From assembly GCA_963653425.1 (NCBI GenBank), contig CAVJWC010000017.1:1-23540 (forward strand): DNA of 23,540 nucleotides. Reading direction: 5' to 3'. Every line of letters begins with the position of its first letter. Position 1 is the stretch's first letter. This DNA is from UMGS692 sp963653425. Its GTDB lineage: Bacteria > Bacillota > Clostridia > Christensenellales > CAG-314. The notes under the pieces were generated by a model. The model was not told where the DNA came from. It ran no database searches and saw nothing but the letters and a program-made list of their open reading frames with translations. The translations under genes were made by a program, and so were the position numbers. Positions 1 to 7,245 of this stretch are shown here, piece by piece.

Positions 1-275
1 TTTCGCGCGCGCTGTGGCTTAATCAAGCGTTTTTTACCGAGGATGTGGACAATCTTCGTTACCACGAGTTGTGCATTTATTTTTTAATGGATATTTCAGA
101 TACAAACCTTACGGAAAGAGGCAACGTGTTTACTCTGACCGAGAGAAAGCACACCCACACCTTTGAATGGCTGGAATTTGACAGATTGCAGGATGAATAT
201 TTTTACCCGATCTTCCTTAAAAAAGAGATTTTCAATCTTCCCAAACAATTCATCCTTCGCACCGAATTGGAATAA
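1..275 (+). CDS. NUDIX hydrolase, C-terminal part (5' end outside window)
   Basis: The reading frame is open from the window edge (first full codon at 3) to TAA at 273-275, giving about 90 residues of a C-terminus. The segment LWLNQAFF, then ELCIYFLMDISDT, then HTFEWLEFDRL and FYPIFLKKEI resembles the second half of small NUDIX proteins of about 150-160 residues common in Clostridia. In that family the Nudix box precedes this part, so the catalytic GX5EX7REUXEEXGU motif must lie upstream and cannot be checked here. The family hydrolyses nucleoside diphosphates linked to another moiety; the substrate of this member is unknown. The GTG at 45 is an internal codon, not the start, because the protein-like sequence continues upstream of it. 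An intrinsic terminator follows about 100 bases downstream. Family assignment is from recognition of the conserved C-terminal pattern and is fairly secure; substrate is not. Confidence 0.75.
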   Translation, partial: SRALWLNQAFFTEDVDNLRYHELCIYFLMDISDTNLTERGNVFTLTERKHTHTFEWLEFDRLQDEYFYPIFLKKEIFNLPKQFILRTELE

Positions 276-377
276 TAGTTTTATATTTGTTTAGATAGTT
301 AAAAATACACTCGAAAAGAATACTTATCGTCCGACACACTCCCGAAAAACGAGATTTTGTCGTACACACAGACGTAG

Positions 378-407
378 CGGTTCGTGTTTTTCACGGACCG
401 TTTTTTT
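378..407 (+). terminator. Intrinsic terminator after the NUDIX gene
   Basis: CGGTTCGTG (378-386) pairs with CACGGACCG (392-400) across a five-T loop, with one G-U pair, and is followed by seven T (401-407). It would end transcription of the NUDIX gene and insulate the next gene. Confidence 0.85.
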
Positions 408-447
408 ATGCGTAATAACGCGCGCGACAATTCAGACGCTCCAGGCG

Positions 448-476
448 TTGAAAAAAGAGAAAAGTTGTGGTATAAT
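448..476 (+). promoter_or_regulatory. Sigma-A promoter of the GNAT acetyltransferase gene
   Basis: TTGAAA at 448-453, a 17-base spacer, and a perfect TATAAT at 471-476. The predicted start of transcription is near 483, leaving a 5' untranslated region of about 115 bases before the ATG at 598. This placement rules out the upstream in-frame starts at 448 (the TTG of the -35 box) and 475 (inside the -10 box). Confidence 0.8.
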
Positions 477-597
477 GAAGCCGATAAATTTTGCCGATAA
501 ATTTGCCGTAAAAAGCAAACGACGAACCCGATATAAAAACAAACGCACACAAGAAACCGAAAAACACAAACCCGAACGAAGACGAGGACAAACGAAA

Positions 598-1047
598 ATG
601 GAAATAAGAAAAACGACGGAAAAAGACGTTCATTTGATTTACGGGATGATAAAAGGGCTGGCGTTATACGAAAAACGCCCCGCAGACGTGACGGGATCCG
701 TAAAAGCGCTGAGATTCTGGCTTTTCGAAAAGAAAATCGCGACCGCGGTTATTGCCGAACTGAACGGAGAACCTATAGGCTACGCGATATATTACCCCGT
801 TTTCGCTTCCTTTGCGGCGAAAGCGAACGCTCACATAGAAGACCTTTTCATAAAGCCCGAATATCGCGGGAAAGGCTTCGGAAAGGAGTTCTTCCGCAAG
901 CTTACCGAAACGATAAAAAGCGACGGCTATTCGGATATGGAATGGAGTTGTCTTAGTTGGAACGCGCCTTCCATCGCATTTTATAACAAGCTGGGCGCGA
1001 AACAGGAAAACGGACGGGTTTATTTCGGATATTCCGGGCAGGAATAA
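598..1047 (+). CDS. GNAT family N-acetyltransferase (SSAT-like)
   Basis: A 149-residue protein of normal length for a single-domain Gcn5-related N-acetyltransferase, which transfers acetyl from acetyl-CoA to an amine. Motif A is visible as EDLFIKPEYRGKGFG (residues 81-95), where the RGKGFG loop binds the CoA pyrophosphate. Motif B is WNAPSIAFYNKLGA (121-134), with the tyrosine typical of the general acid position. The WNxxxIxFYxxxGA pattern and overall layout resemble the spermidine/thialysine (SSAT) subgroup, so a polyamine or diamine substrate is a reasonable guess but not shown. I chose ATG 598 because the frame upstream encodes low-complexity Lys/Arg-rich sequence and contains the promoter. 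The ribosome binding site is weak (GAGGA about 11 bases upstream). It is monocistronic between a terminator at 407 and the next gene at 1194. Confidence 0.85.
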   Translation: MEIRKTTEKDVHLIYGMIKGLALYEKRPADVTGSVKALRFWLFEKKIATAVIAELNGEPIGYAIYYPVFASFAAKANAHIEDLFIKPEYRGKGFGKEFFRKLTETIKSDGYSDMEWSCLSWNAPSIAFYNKLGAKQENGRVYFGYSGQE

Positions 1048-1193
1048 GGCTTGTCCGAAAAGCAAACGCAAATACCCGGATATATAACGAACGCCCGCCG
1101 TATAATTATAATATCTGCCGTATAATAAAGGCAGGTTTAAGCAGATAAAAGCAACGAACGGGAGTTAATCTCTCTTTTCCAAAGGAGCAAGCC

Positions 1194-1793
1194 ATGACCG
1201 AAAAAGAAAAAATGCTTCGTCAGATGATGTACGACGCCAATTACGATAAAGAACTTTCCGACGAAAGAATCAAAGCAAAGGAGCTTTGTTACGATTTTAA
1301 TATGCGTCGTCCTTCCGACGCGCAGGGACAACGTGAAATTCTCAGACGCCTGCTCGGAAAAACCAAAGGCGAATTTTGCATTCTCGCTCCGTTCCGGTGC
1401 GATTACGGGTACAATATAGAAATCGGCGAGAACTTCTTTGCCAATCACAATCTCGTTATTCTCGATCCGGCAAAGGTAACTTTCGGCGATAACGTGTTCG
1501 TTGCGCCCGACTGCGGATTTTACACGGCGGGACATCCCATAGATTCCGAGCGCAGAAATCAAGGCTTGGAGTACGCTTATCCCATTACCGTCGGCGATAA
1601 CGTATGGATAGGCGCGGGCGTTCGGGTTATGCCCGGAGTAACGATAGGCAGTAACGTCGTAATCGGAGGCGGAAGCGTGGTCGTCAGGGATATTCCGAAC
1701 AACTCCGTAGCCGTCGGCAACCCCTGCAAAGTCATAAGGGCTATTACCGAAGACGACAAAAAGAAAATCTGGGACAGAACGCGCGAAAATTAA
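1194..1793 (+). CDS. Maltose/galactoside-type O-acetyltransferase (LbetaH fold)
   Basis: A 199-residue member of the CysE/LacA/LpxA/NodL acetyltransferase superfamily, close in length to Maa and LacA (about 185-203). The N-terminal Mac domain (residues 1-60, with EKEKM and ELCYDFN) is followed by left-handed beta-helix hexapeptide repeats (about 72-175, for example ITVGDNVWIGAGVRV and VTIGSNVVIGGGSVV). The catalytic histidine is H114 in the TAGHP motif, matching H115 of LacA. The family acetylates a hydroxyl on sugars using acetyl-CoA; the natural acceptor is uncertain. AAAGGAG lies 7 bases before ATG 1194. Several TATAAT-like boxes (1101-1106, 1107-1112, 1121-1126) precede it, but none has a good -35 partner. 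An oddity is that its last codons overlap, in another frame, a decayed hydrolase tail (see 1789-2034). Confidence 0.9.
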   Translation: MTEKEKMLRQMMYDANYDKELSDERIKAKELCYDFNMRRPSDAQGQREILRRLLGKTKGEFCILAPFRCDYGYNIEIGENFFANHNLVILDPAKVTFGDNVFVAPDCGFYTAGHPIDSERRNQGLEYAYPITVGDNVWIGAGVRVMPGVTIGSNVVIGGGSVVVRDIPNNSVAVGNPCKVIRAITEDDKKKIWDRTREN

Positions 1794-2034
1794 GCCCTTT
1801 CCGCCACTGAGCCAAGAACTTCAAAAGCGTACGTTTTTTGAATTCGGAAGCAAGGAAGACCACTTCAAATACCGCCAAAGCGTAACGGAAGCCTACCCAT
1901 TTGCGCATTATCCCGTCTTCGACGGCTACAACCATATGCAGTACCGGATACGCGACACCAAAGGCTTCGCCCGAATGCTCGTTTCGGTTATCGAAAAGAA
2001 CGAACTGCCCGAAACGGAGTTCGTGAGAAAGTAA
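1789..2034 (+). pseudogene. Remnant C-terminus of an alpha/beta-hydrolase family protein
   Basis: A stop-free frame with no start codon of its own runs out of the 3' end of the O-acetyltransferase gene (frame +1 relative to it) to TAA 2032-2034. It encodes about 81 residues: KPFPPLSQELQKRTFFEFGS, then EDHFKYRQSVTEAYPFAHY, then PVFDGYNHMQYRIRDTKGFA, ending ELPETEFVRK. The DGYNHMQY segment resembles the region around the catalytic histidine near the C-terminus of alpha/beta hydrolases, and a preceding F-G-S-x-E-D-H is also typical. The N-terminal two thirds with the nucleophile elbow are absent, so this is a truncated relic rather than a working gene. Family assignment is by pattern recognition. 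The exact 5' junction cannot be placed, since it lies at or within the acetyltransferase tail. Confidence 0.6.
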
Positions 2035-2096
2035 CCGTCGGAACTTCCTTTTATAAAAAGCTTGGGACAAACATCCGAAAACACCGTAAATTACGC

Positions 2097-2139
2097 AAAA
2101 AACCGGCAAGAACGATAGTTCCTGCCGATTTTGATTTTT
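2097..2139. terminator. Bidirectional intrinsic terminator
   Basis: CGGCAAGAAC (2104-2113) pairs with GTTCCTGCCG (2118-2127) around GATA with one mismatch. It is flanked by A6 on the left (2097-2102) and ATTTTGATTTTT on the right, so it can end the rightward acetyltransferase transcript and the leftward antiporter transcript. Confidence 0.75.
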
Positions 2140-2283
2140 AGTTAGTTTTATAATTCGTCCTTTAAGCACGAAATCGTTTGGTTTTAATGGTTTTGTAATT
2201 CGTTCGTCAAGCAAGAACCTGTTTCTTCTTCAGGGCAAACGTTCCGTCAACGGCTCAGGCTTGCTTTTCGGTCAGACCTTAAT

Positions 2284-3294
2284 TTATCTCGTAACGGTAA
2301 TTACGACGTAGGCGACGTAACCAAGAAGACAGAGAACGCCGACGATTTTCGAGGTTTTTTGTCTTACGAGGACGGGAACCATAGCGAGAAGAGTTGCTAT
2401 AAAGCAAGCGGGGATGTCTATCGTGAGGCTTGCTTCCGAAACGGGAAGACGCTGACCGGAAACCAGCGAGCATATGGGTAAAATAAGCGAAAGGTCGATA
2501 ACGTTCGCGCCGATAATGTTGCCGATGGAAAGCGCGGACTCTTTCTTTATTATTGCGGTAATGGTGGTTACGAGTTCGGGAAGGGAAGTTCCAACCGCGA
2601 TAAGCGTAACGGCGATTATTCTTTCGTTAACGCCTAACATAGTGGCGATTTTGCTTCCGTAAGTAACCATAAGCTGACTTCCGCCGACGATAGCCGCCGC
2701 TCCTACGAGAAAGAGAATTATGTTCTTTATAACGGTCTTCTTTTCGGGTTTAAGAGCTTCTTTTTCGGCTTGGGTTTCGAGAGCGTTTTCGTGTTCTTCG
2801 GCAACTTTACTCATTTCTTCGCCGTAAGCCGTTTTGGCGATTTTTTTTGCGGAAAGCACGTTATAGAGCATAAAGCAGACGAAAATCAAGGCAAGAACCA
2901 CGCTTCCTACGACGCTGAGACTTCCGGAAAGACAGAAAACCCAGACGCCTGCCGACGCCGCTATAAGAAGAGAAATAGGGATAACGAAACGCTTTCTTTC
3001 GCAGACCATGTTCATTGCGACCATAGCCACGCCGAGAATAAGCGCGGTGTTTGCGGTAACAGAACCTACGGCGTTACCCACAGCCATCTCGGTGTTGCCT
3101 TCAGCCGCGGCAAGCGCGGATACCAGCATTTCGGGCATGGTCGTGGCAAGAGAAACTATAGTCGCTCCTATAATAAACGTCGGGATTCTCATGGCTTTTG
3201 CGATAAAACTTGCCGCGTCAACGAAAACGTCTCCGCCTTTAACGACCAGAGCTATGCCCAAGGCAAACAAAAAAATCGTAATAACAACTTCCAT
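2284..3294 (-). CDS. CaCA-family sodium/calcium (cation) antiporter
   Basis: A 336-residue polytopic membrane protein of the calcium/cation antiporter family (YrbG-like), which exchanges Ca2+ or a related ion against Na+, K+ or H+. The two inverted halves are clear: alpha-1 repeat GATIVSLATTMPE (residues 43-55) with following GNAVGS (73-78), and alpha-2 repeat AVGTSLPE (233-240) with GNIIGAN (258-264). E55 and E240 are the ion-binding glutamates expected from the family. About ten hydrophobic segments are split by a charged cytoplasmic loop (about 150-190). I chose the start at 3294 because GGAGG sits 7 bases upstream; a longer frame from 3345 only adds Arg-rich sequence. It has a consensus promoter, an untranslated leader of about 95 bases with a small CGCGGA/TCCGCG hairpin, and a bidirectional terminator beyond its stop. 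Ion specificity is not predictable from what is visible. Confidence 0.92.
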   Translation of the reverse strand: MEVVITIFLFALGIALVVKGGDVFVDAASFIAKAMRIPTFIIGATIVSLATTMPEMLVSALAAAEGNTEMAVGNAVGSVTANTALILGVAMVAMNMVCERKRFVIPISLLIAASAGVWVFCLSGSLSVVGSVVLALIFVCFMLYNVLSAKKIAKTAYGEEMSKVAEEHENALETQAEKEALKPEKKTVIKNIILFLVGAAAIVGGSQLMVTYGSKIATMLGVNERIIAVTLIAVGTSLPELVTTITAIIKKESALSIGNIIGANVIDLSLILPICSLVSGQRLPVSEASLTIDIPACFIATLLAMVPVLVRQKTSKIVGVLCLLGYVAYVVITVTR

Positions 3295-3396
3295 TTTTTC
3301 CTCCGAAAATATGCCCGCGGAATTCCTCCGCGCAGGTCGGCGCATAAATAAAAAACGTCAGCCTTTCTGCTTCTCGGAAAACGGGATAATTTATTT

Positions 3397-3425
3397 ATTT
3401 TACCATAAAAATCAGCTTGTGTCAA
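3397..3425 (-). promoter_or_regulatory. Sigma-A promoter of the antiporter gene
   Basis: On the minus strand, TTGACA (3425-3420), a 17-base spacer and TAAAAT (3402-3397). Transcription would begin near 3390, about 95 bases before the ATG at 3294. Confidence 0.85.
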
Positions 3426-3432
3426 ACTATTA

Positions 3433-3791
3433 CGGGCGCTTGCGTTAAATTCTCCGTCAACGATTACGTCGGGAACGTCGTCGTTTCGTCCGAAAACCGC
3501 AATCCGCAGAAGACCGTCCCCCATAGTTAAAACGAATTTTATCCGCCCGTTTTTACTTATAACGGTAATGTCTTCGTTAAACGCTTGACTAAAAGCGCAA
3601 AATAAATTAAACTGTCGGTAAGATTCCGTTCGTAAACTAACGATTTTATGATTTTCGTCGTAAATACCATAAAGAACGAAAAGCCCGAGTTTCCGCTTCC
3701 GACTTAGGATTTTATGACTTTCCGCCTTAAAATCCGTAAAAAATACGGAAGAGTAAAGCGACGGATAAAACGATTTTTTCCGTAAAAACAA
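3433..3791 (-). other. Intergenic stretch with an orphan, possibly degenerate reading frame
   Basis: The roughly 400 bases between the antiporter promoter and the 5'-nucleotidase gene hold no recognised gene. On the minus strand a frame from 3791 reads through amphipathic, protein-like sequence (GLFVLYGIYDENHKIV, then FNEDITVISKNGRIKFVL, then LLRIAVFGRNDDVPDVIVDG). It then runs on through the antiporter promoter and into that gene's coding region out of frame, which a functional gene would not do. There is no convincing ribosome binding site. It could be a chance frame or an old coding remnant whose end has been lost. No family is recognised. Confidence 0.25.
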
Positions 3792-3826
3792 TCGGGAATA
3801 ACGAATGGAATGCTAAGGAGAAAACC

Positions 3827-5485
3827 ATGAAAAAGAATTTTAATATCGCGCTTCTGCTTGTTATAGCCGTGGCTCTGACGGTTACGATGTTCGGCTGTAT
3901 GAGTTTCGGAAACAATTACGACGTCGTCGTTCTTTTCACGAACGACGTGCACTGCGGAATAGAAGACAATATAGGTTACGCGGGACTTGCGGCTTATAAG
4001 AAAGAGCTTCTTAATTTCACGCGCAACGTAACGCTTGTGGATTGCGGAGACGCCATTCAGGGCGACCTCGTGGGAACGGTGTCAAAAGGCGAATTTCCCG
4101 TCGAAATTATGAATTACGTGGGTTACGACTTTGCGGTTCTCGGGAACCACGAATTCGACTACGGAATGGACCGCATTCAGTATCTTATGGAGGAATCGAA
4201 GGCTACCTATCTCGGTTGCAACATAAAATACACGGGCGACAAAGAAAACAAGCTCGAACAGGTTCTTCCTTTCAAAGTCGTGGATTACCATTGCTTCTCC
4301 GTGGCTTATATCGGAGTTTCCACGCCCGAAAGCCTGGTTAAATCCAATCCTTCCAACTTCAAGGAAGACGGCGAAACGGTTTACGATTTCTTCGGCGGTG
4401 ATCCCGAAGAGTTTTACGCAAACGTTCAGAATTATATAGACATAGTTAAAAACGAATACCGCGCATCCCGCGTAGTCGTTCTTTCTCACCTCGGCGACGA
4501 AGAAGGTTCCGCGCCCTACCGCTCCATAGACCTTATAGAGCATACGTCGGGCATAGACTTCCTTCTCGACGGACACGCTCACAGCGTTATTCCTTGCAGA
4601 GTCGTAACGGATAAGGACGGCAACGACGTTAAAATGGCTTCTACCGGCACTAAATTACGGTATATCGGTCAGCTCACCTTCAACCGCTCGGGAATTTCCA
4701 CGTTGGGCATTATTTCCGATTATCCCCAAAAAGACGCGGAAACTACGGCTTTCATAAACGAAATAAAGGCTTCTTACGAAAAAGAAGTAAATAAAGTCGT
4801 CGCAACAAGCGATACCGCGCTTTCTTCAACCGACGCAAACGGCGTGAGAATGGTAAGAAACCGCGAAACTGCCTTAGGCAACTTCTGCGCCGACGCGTAC
4901 AGGGCAATATCGGGCGCGGATATAGCCATAGTAAACGGAGGCGGAATACGTTCCGACCTTAAAAAAGGCGATATTACCTACGCCGACGTAATCTCCATTC
5001 ATCCTTTCGGAAACACGCTGTGTATGGTTAAAACGACGGGCGCGCAGATTCTCGACGCTCTCGAACTTGCCTGCCGAAACACTACGGGCAGTTATTCCGA
5101 CGGAGTAAACGCACTGGGCGAATCGGGCGGTTTCCTTCAGGTTTCGGGACTTAAATTCGAAATCGACACCTCCGTTCCTTCTTCGGTAAAACTCTCGGCT
5201 ACCGACGCTTTCGTGGAAGTTACGGGCGAACGAAGGGTAAAGAACGTCAAAGTTCTCTGTAACGGCGAATACGTAGACATCGATCCCGATAAAACCTATA
5301 CCCTCGCAAGTCACAACTTCCTTATCAAAAACGGCGGTGACGGATATACTATGTTCCAGAAGGACGAACTTCTTATCGACGAAGGTATGATAGACAATCA
5401 GGTGCTTATCACCTATCTTACCGACGTTCTCGGCGGAAAGCTCGGTAAATACTCCTCCGTCGAAGGCAGAATTATCGTTAAGTAA
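3827..5485 (+). CDS. Lipoprotein 5'-nucleotidase / UshA-family metallophosphatase
   Basis: A 552-residue extracytoplasmic enzyme, the usual length for the two-domain 5'-nucleotidase family that dephosphorylates nucleotides, and sometimes UDP-sugars or cyclic nucleotides, outside the membrane. The N-terminus has Lys residues, a hydrophobic core and a lipobox ending at C24 (MFGC), so it is probably a membrane-anchored lipoprotein. The metallophosphatase domain has all metal ligands: TNDVHC (D40, H42), DCGD (D75), GNHEFD (N107, H108), SHLGD (H221) and DGHAHS (H250, H252). The C-terminal nucleotide-binding domain has NRET (345-348), NGGGIR (370-375), HPFGN (392-396) and NGGDGYTMF (502-510), which carries the base-stacking aromatic residue. 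AAGGAG precedes ATG 3827. It stands alone, with a terminator shared with the convergent pyr operon. It may supply nucleosides or phosphate, and the purine permease elsewhere in the window fits that idea. Confidence 0.92.
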   Translation: MKKNFNIALLLVIAVALTVTMFGCMSFGNNYDVVVLFTNDVHCGIEDNIGYAGLAAYKKELLNFTRNVTLVDCGDAIQGDLVGTVSKGEFPVEIMNYVGYDFAVLGNHEFDYGMDRIQYLMEESKATYLGCNIKYTGDKENKLEQVLPFKVVDYHCFSVAYIGVSTPESLVKSNPSNFKEDGETVYDFFGGDPEEFYANVQNYIDIVKNEYRASRVVVLSHLGDEEGSAPYRSIDLIEHTSGIDFLLDGHAHSVIPCRVVTDKDGNDVKMASTGTKLRYIGQLTFNRSGISTLGIISDYPQKDAETTAFINEIKASYEKEVNKVVATSDTALSSTDANGVRMVRNRETALGNFCADAYRAISGADIAIVNGGGIRSDLKKGDITYADVISIHPFGNTLCMVKTTGAQILDALELACRNTTGSYSDGVNALGESGGFLQVSGLKFEIDTSVPSSVKLSATDAFVEVTGERRVKNVKVLCNGEYVDIDPDKTYTLASHNFLIKNGGDGYTMFQKDELLIDEGMIDNQVLITYLTDVLGGKLGKYSSVEGRIIVK

Positions 5486-5592
5486 GGCGGATTTCCGTTA
5501 AAGGAAGCCAAACGCCGAAATTCGCCGAAAAACGCGGATTTTTGTAAAACCGTCCGACTTTCACGCGGAACGGTCACCCATAAAATGAAATT

Positions 5593-5628
5593 GAAAAGCC
5601 TCCCGTACGGCGCGGGAGGCTCTTTTTT
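5593..5628. terminator. Bidirectional terminator between the 5'-nucleotidase gene and pyrB
   Basis: AGCCTCCCG (5597-5605) pairs perfectly with CGGGAGGCT (5613-5621) around a 7-base loop. It is followed by CTTTTTTATT on the plus strand and by TTTTCAA on the minus strand, so it serves both convergent transcripts. Confidence 0.85.
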
Positions 5629-5749
5629 ATTCTTACGCTTTTCTTTATCGCTTGCCTTTGCTCGAAGCTCAAATCGTTTGCGCTTATAGCTTTTCTGTAA
5701 CGCCCGACTGTATAAAGCCTGATTTCCAACGCGATAAAAGCTTTTTCGC

Positions 5750-6964
5750 TTAGCGGATATGTTCGGCTTCTTCTCCGTCGTAGAAAGCCTTCTTCTCGCA
5801 ATATACGCAACGGTAAAGATGCTGGTCGGCGTCCACGAGACGGAAAATATCGTCAAGTTCCTGTTCGGTAGAAGTTATGCAGGCGGGGTTATCGCACTTT
5901 ATAACGTTCACAAGCTTGTCGCCCGGCGTTTCACGGCAGATTTCTTCGCCTATACGGCTACGGAACTTATTGCCTTTTCTGCAACCCGTGGTTTCGTCGC
6001 AACAATGTTCTTCGTTATGAACACGTTTTGTGCCCTCTTTCTTTTCCTGTTCGGCTTCGGCAAGAAGTTTGAGTATAAGAGCCATTCTTATATACTTGCC
6101 GTTAAGAGCCTGACGGAAATAGCACGCTCTCGGATCGTCGTCCACTCTCACGCTTATTTCGTTTACTCTCGGAAGAGGATGAAGAACTGCCATATCGGGC
6201 TTTGCAAGAGCCATCTTTTCGGGCGTAAGTATATATCTGTCTCTCAGTCTCAGGAATTCGTCCTGACTGGAGAATCTCTCGCCCTGTATTCTCGTCATAT
6301 AAAGAATATCGAGGTCGGCTATGCTTTCTTCGAGGTCGGTAGTCTGCTTATATTCTATTCCCTGCTTCTTGATAACGTCTTTCTTAATGTAACTCGGAAG
6401 CTTTAATTCTTCGGGCGAAATCAGCACGAACTTTATTCCTTCGTATCTCGCAAGAGCCGCTACGAGCGAATGTACCGTTCTTCCGTATTTAAGGTCACCG
6501 CAAAAACCTACCGTAAGATGATCGAGTCTGCCTTTCTCTCTATGAATGGTAAGTAAGTCGGTAAGAGTCTGCGTAGGATGACGATGTCCGCCGTCGCCCG
6601 CGTTGATAACGGGAACGGTTGCCGCTTTGGACGCAACGTAAGGCGCGCCTTCCTTAGGATGTCTCATTGCGATTATGTCGGCGTAAAAACTTATAACTCT
6701 CGCCGTGTCCGCTACGCTCTCGCCCTTGGCTGCCGAAGAACTGTTGGCTTCGCTGAATCCTAAAACGCTTCCGCCCAGTTCGAGCATAGCCGATTCGAAA
6801 CTCAGTCTCGTTCTCGTGGACGGCTCGAAAAATAACGTCGCAAGCTTCTTGCCTTTGCAGGCTTCGCTGTATTTCTGAGGATTGTGTATTATATCCTCCG
6901 CCTTTTCTATAAGTTCGTCAAGTTCCTCTACGCTGAATTCGGGTATGTCTATAAGTCCTCTCAT
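5750..6964 (-). CDS. pyrB: Aspartate carbamoyltransferase with C-terminal PyrI-type zinc domain
   Basis: Catalyses carbamoyl phosphate + L-aspartate to N-carbamoyl-L-aspartate, the first committed step of pyrimidine synthesis. Residues 1 to about 305 are a full PyrB: STRTR (49-53), HRHPTQ (127-132), GDLKYGRTVHS (156-166), MTRIQGER (223-230) and HPLPR (262-266). After a linker of about 45 residues, 350-393 matches the zinc-binding domain of the regulatory subunit PyrI, with CDNPAC and YRCVYC providing the four cysteines C357, C362, C386 and C389. The nucleotide-binding allosteric domain that begins a normal PyrI (about 100 residues) is missing; the linker instead holds extra cysteines (C321, C322, C328, C343). 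Total length is 404 against about 310 for PyrB and about 150 for PyrI. AAGGAGG precedes ATG 6964. It is the last pyr gene, 319 bases after pyrE, with no clear promoter of its own. PyrB-PyrI fusions are known, for example in Thermotoga maritima. Confidence 0.95.
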   Translation of the reverse strand: MRGLIDIPEFSVEELDELIEKAEDIIHNPQKYSEACKGKKLATLFFEPSTRTRLSFESAMLELGGSVLGFSEANSSSAAKGESVADTARVISFYADIIAMRHPKEGAPYVASKAATVPVINAGDGGHRHPTQTLTDLLTIHREKGRLDHLTVGFCGDLKYGRTVHSLVAALARYEGIKFVLISPEELKLPSYIKKDVIKKQGIEYKQTTDLEESIADLDILYMTRIQGERFSSQDEFLRLRDRYILTPEKMALAKPDMAVLHPLPRVNEISVRVDDDPRACYFRQALNGKYIRMALILKLLAEAEQEKKEGTKRVHNEEHCCDETTGCRKGNKFRSRIGEEICRETPGDKLVNVIKCDNPACITSTEQELDDIFRLVDADQHLYRCVYCEKKAFYDGEEAEHIR

Positions 6965-6992
6965 TTATCTTTTATCCTCCTTAGTATTTTTC

Positions 6993-7060
6993 GTTCTTTC
7001 TTGAAAGAAAGAACCTGCAGCTTTTTTGCAAAAAAGCTGCGCAAAAAACCTCAATGTTCC
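6993..7060 (+). repeat. Modular hairpin repeat, copy 1
   Basis: Two adjacent palindromes: GTTCTTTCTT/AAGAAAGAAC (6993-7002 and 7005-7014) and a perfect 24-base palindrome at 7017-7040 (GCAGCTTTTTTG and its complement). Then comes GCAAAAAACCTCAATG. Order and tail match the element at 23474-23540, while the second stem differs in sequence but stays self-complementary. Confidence 0.6.
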
Positions 7061-7133
7061 TGCTTGCAGGCTTTCCGTAACCGAAAGTAATTCTTTAATT
7101 CAAAAGCTCTTTAATCGGCAACTTCGTATTGTC

Positions 7134-7236
7134 TTTCTTTATCCCCACGGTGAAAGTTTTTACCGCTTTCCGTAAAATTCGCATTATTCTTTCAAAAGCG
7201 AATTGCGTTCAGCTTTTCTTTATCCCCACGGTGAAA
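7134..7236 (-). repeat. Pair of direct repeats carrying TTTCACCGTGGGGATAAAG
   Basis: The same 22-base string occurs at 7134-7155 and 7215-7236, 81 bases apart. On the minus strand each copy reads TTTCACCGTGGGGATAAAG followed by AAA. The arms CTTTC/GAAAG flanking the core allow a weak hairpin. The sequence between copies is not repeated. The downstream copy abuts the hairpin at 7246-7272. Confidence 0.7.
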
Positions 7237-7245
7237 ATTTCTTTG

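Noticed and set aside
448..597. Longer N-terminus for the GNAT acetyltransferase starting at 448 or 475
   Set aside because: The TTG at 448 is the -35 box and the ATG at 475 overlaps the -10 box of a consensus promoter. The added residues are low-complexity Lys/Arg-rich and not part of the family.
1101..1126. Three TATAAT-like boxes as promoters of the O-acetyltransferase gene
   Set aside because: None has a recognisable -35 hexamer at 16-18 bases, so I did not list a promoter there; the region may just be AT-rich.
2770..3448. Plus-strand reading frames opposite the antiporter gene
   Set aside because: They are shadows of a clear membrane-protein gene, with His/Lys/Asn-rich sequence and no ribosome binding site.
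5759..6406. Plus-strand frame of 215 codons opposite pyrB
   Set aside because: It lies antisense to well-conserved PyrB motifs, and no family or ribosome binding site was seen.
7134..7236. CRISPR array from the repeated 22-base strings
   Set aside because: There are only two copies with a 59-base interval, no further repeats and no cas genes.
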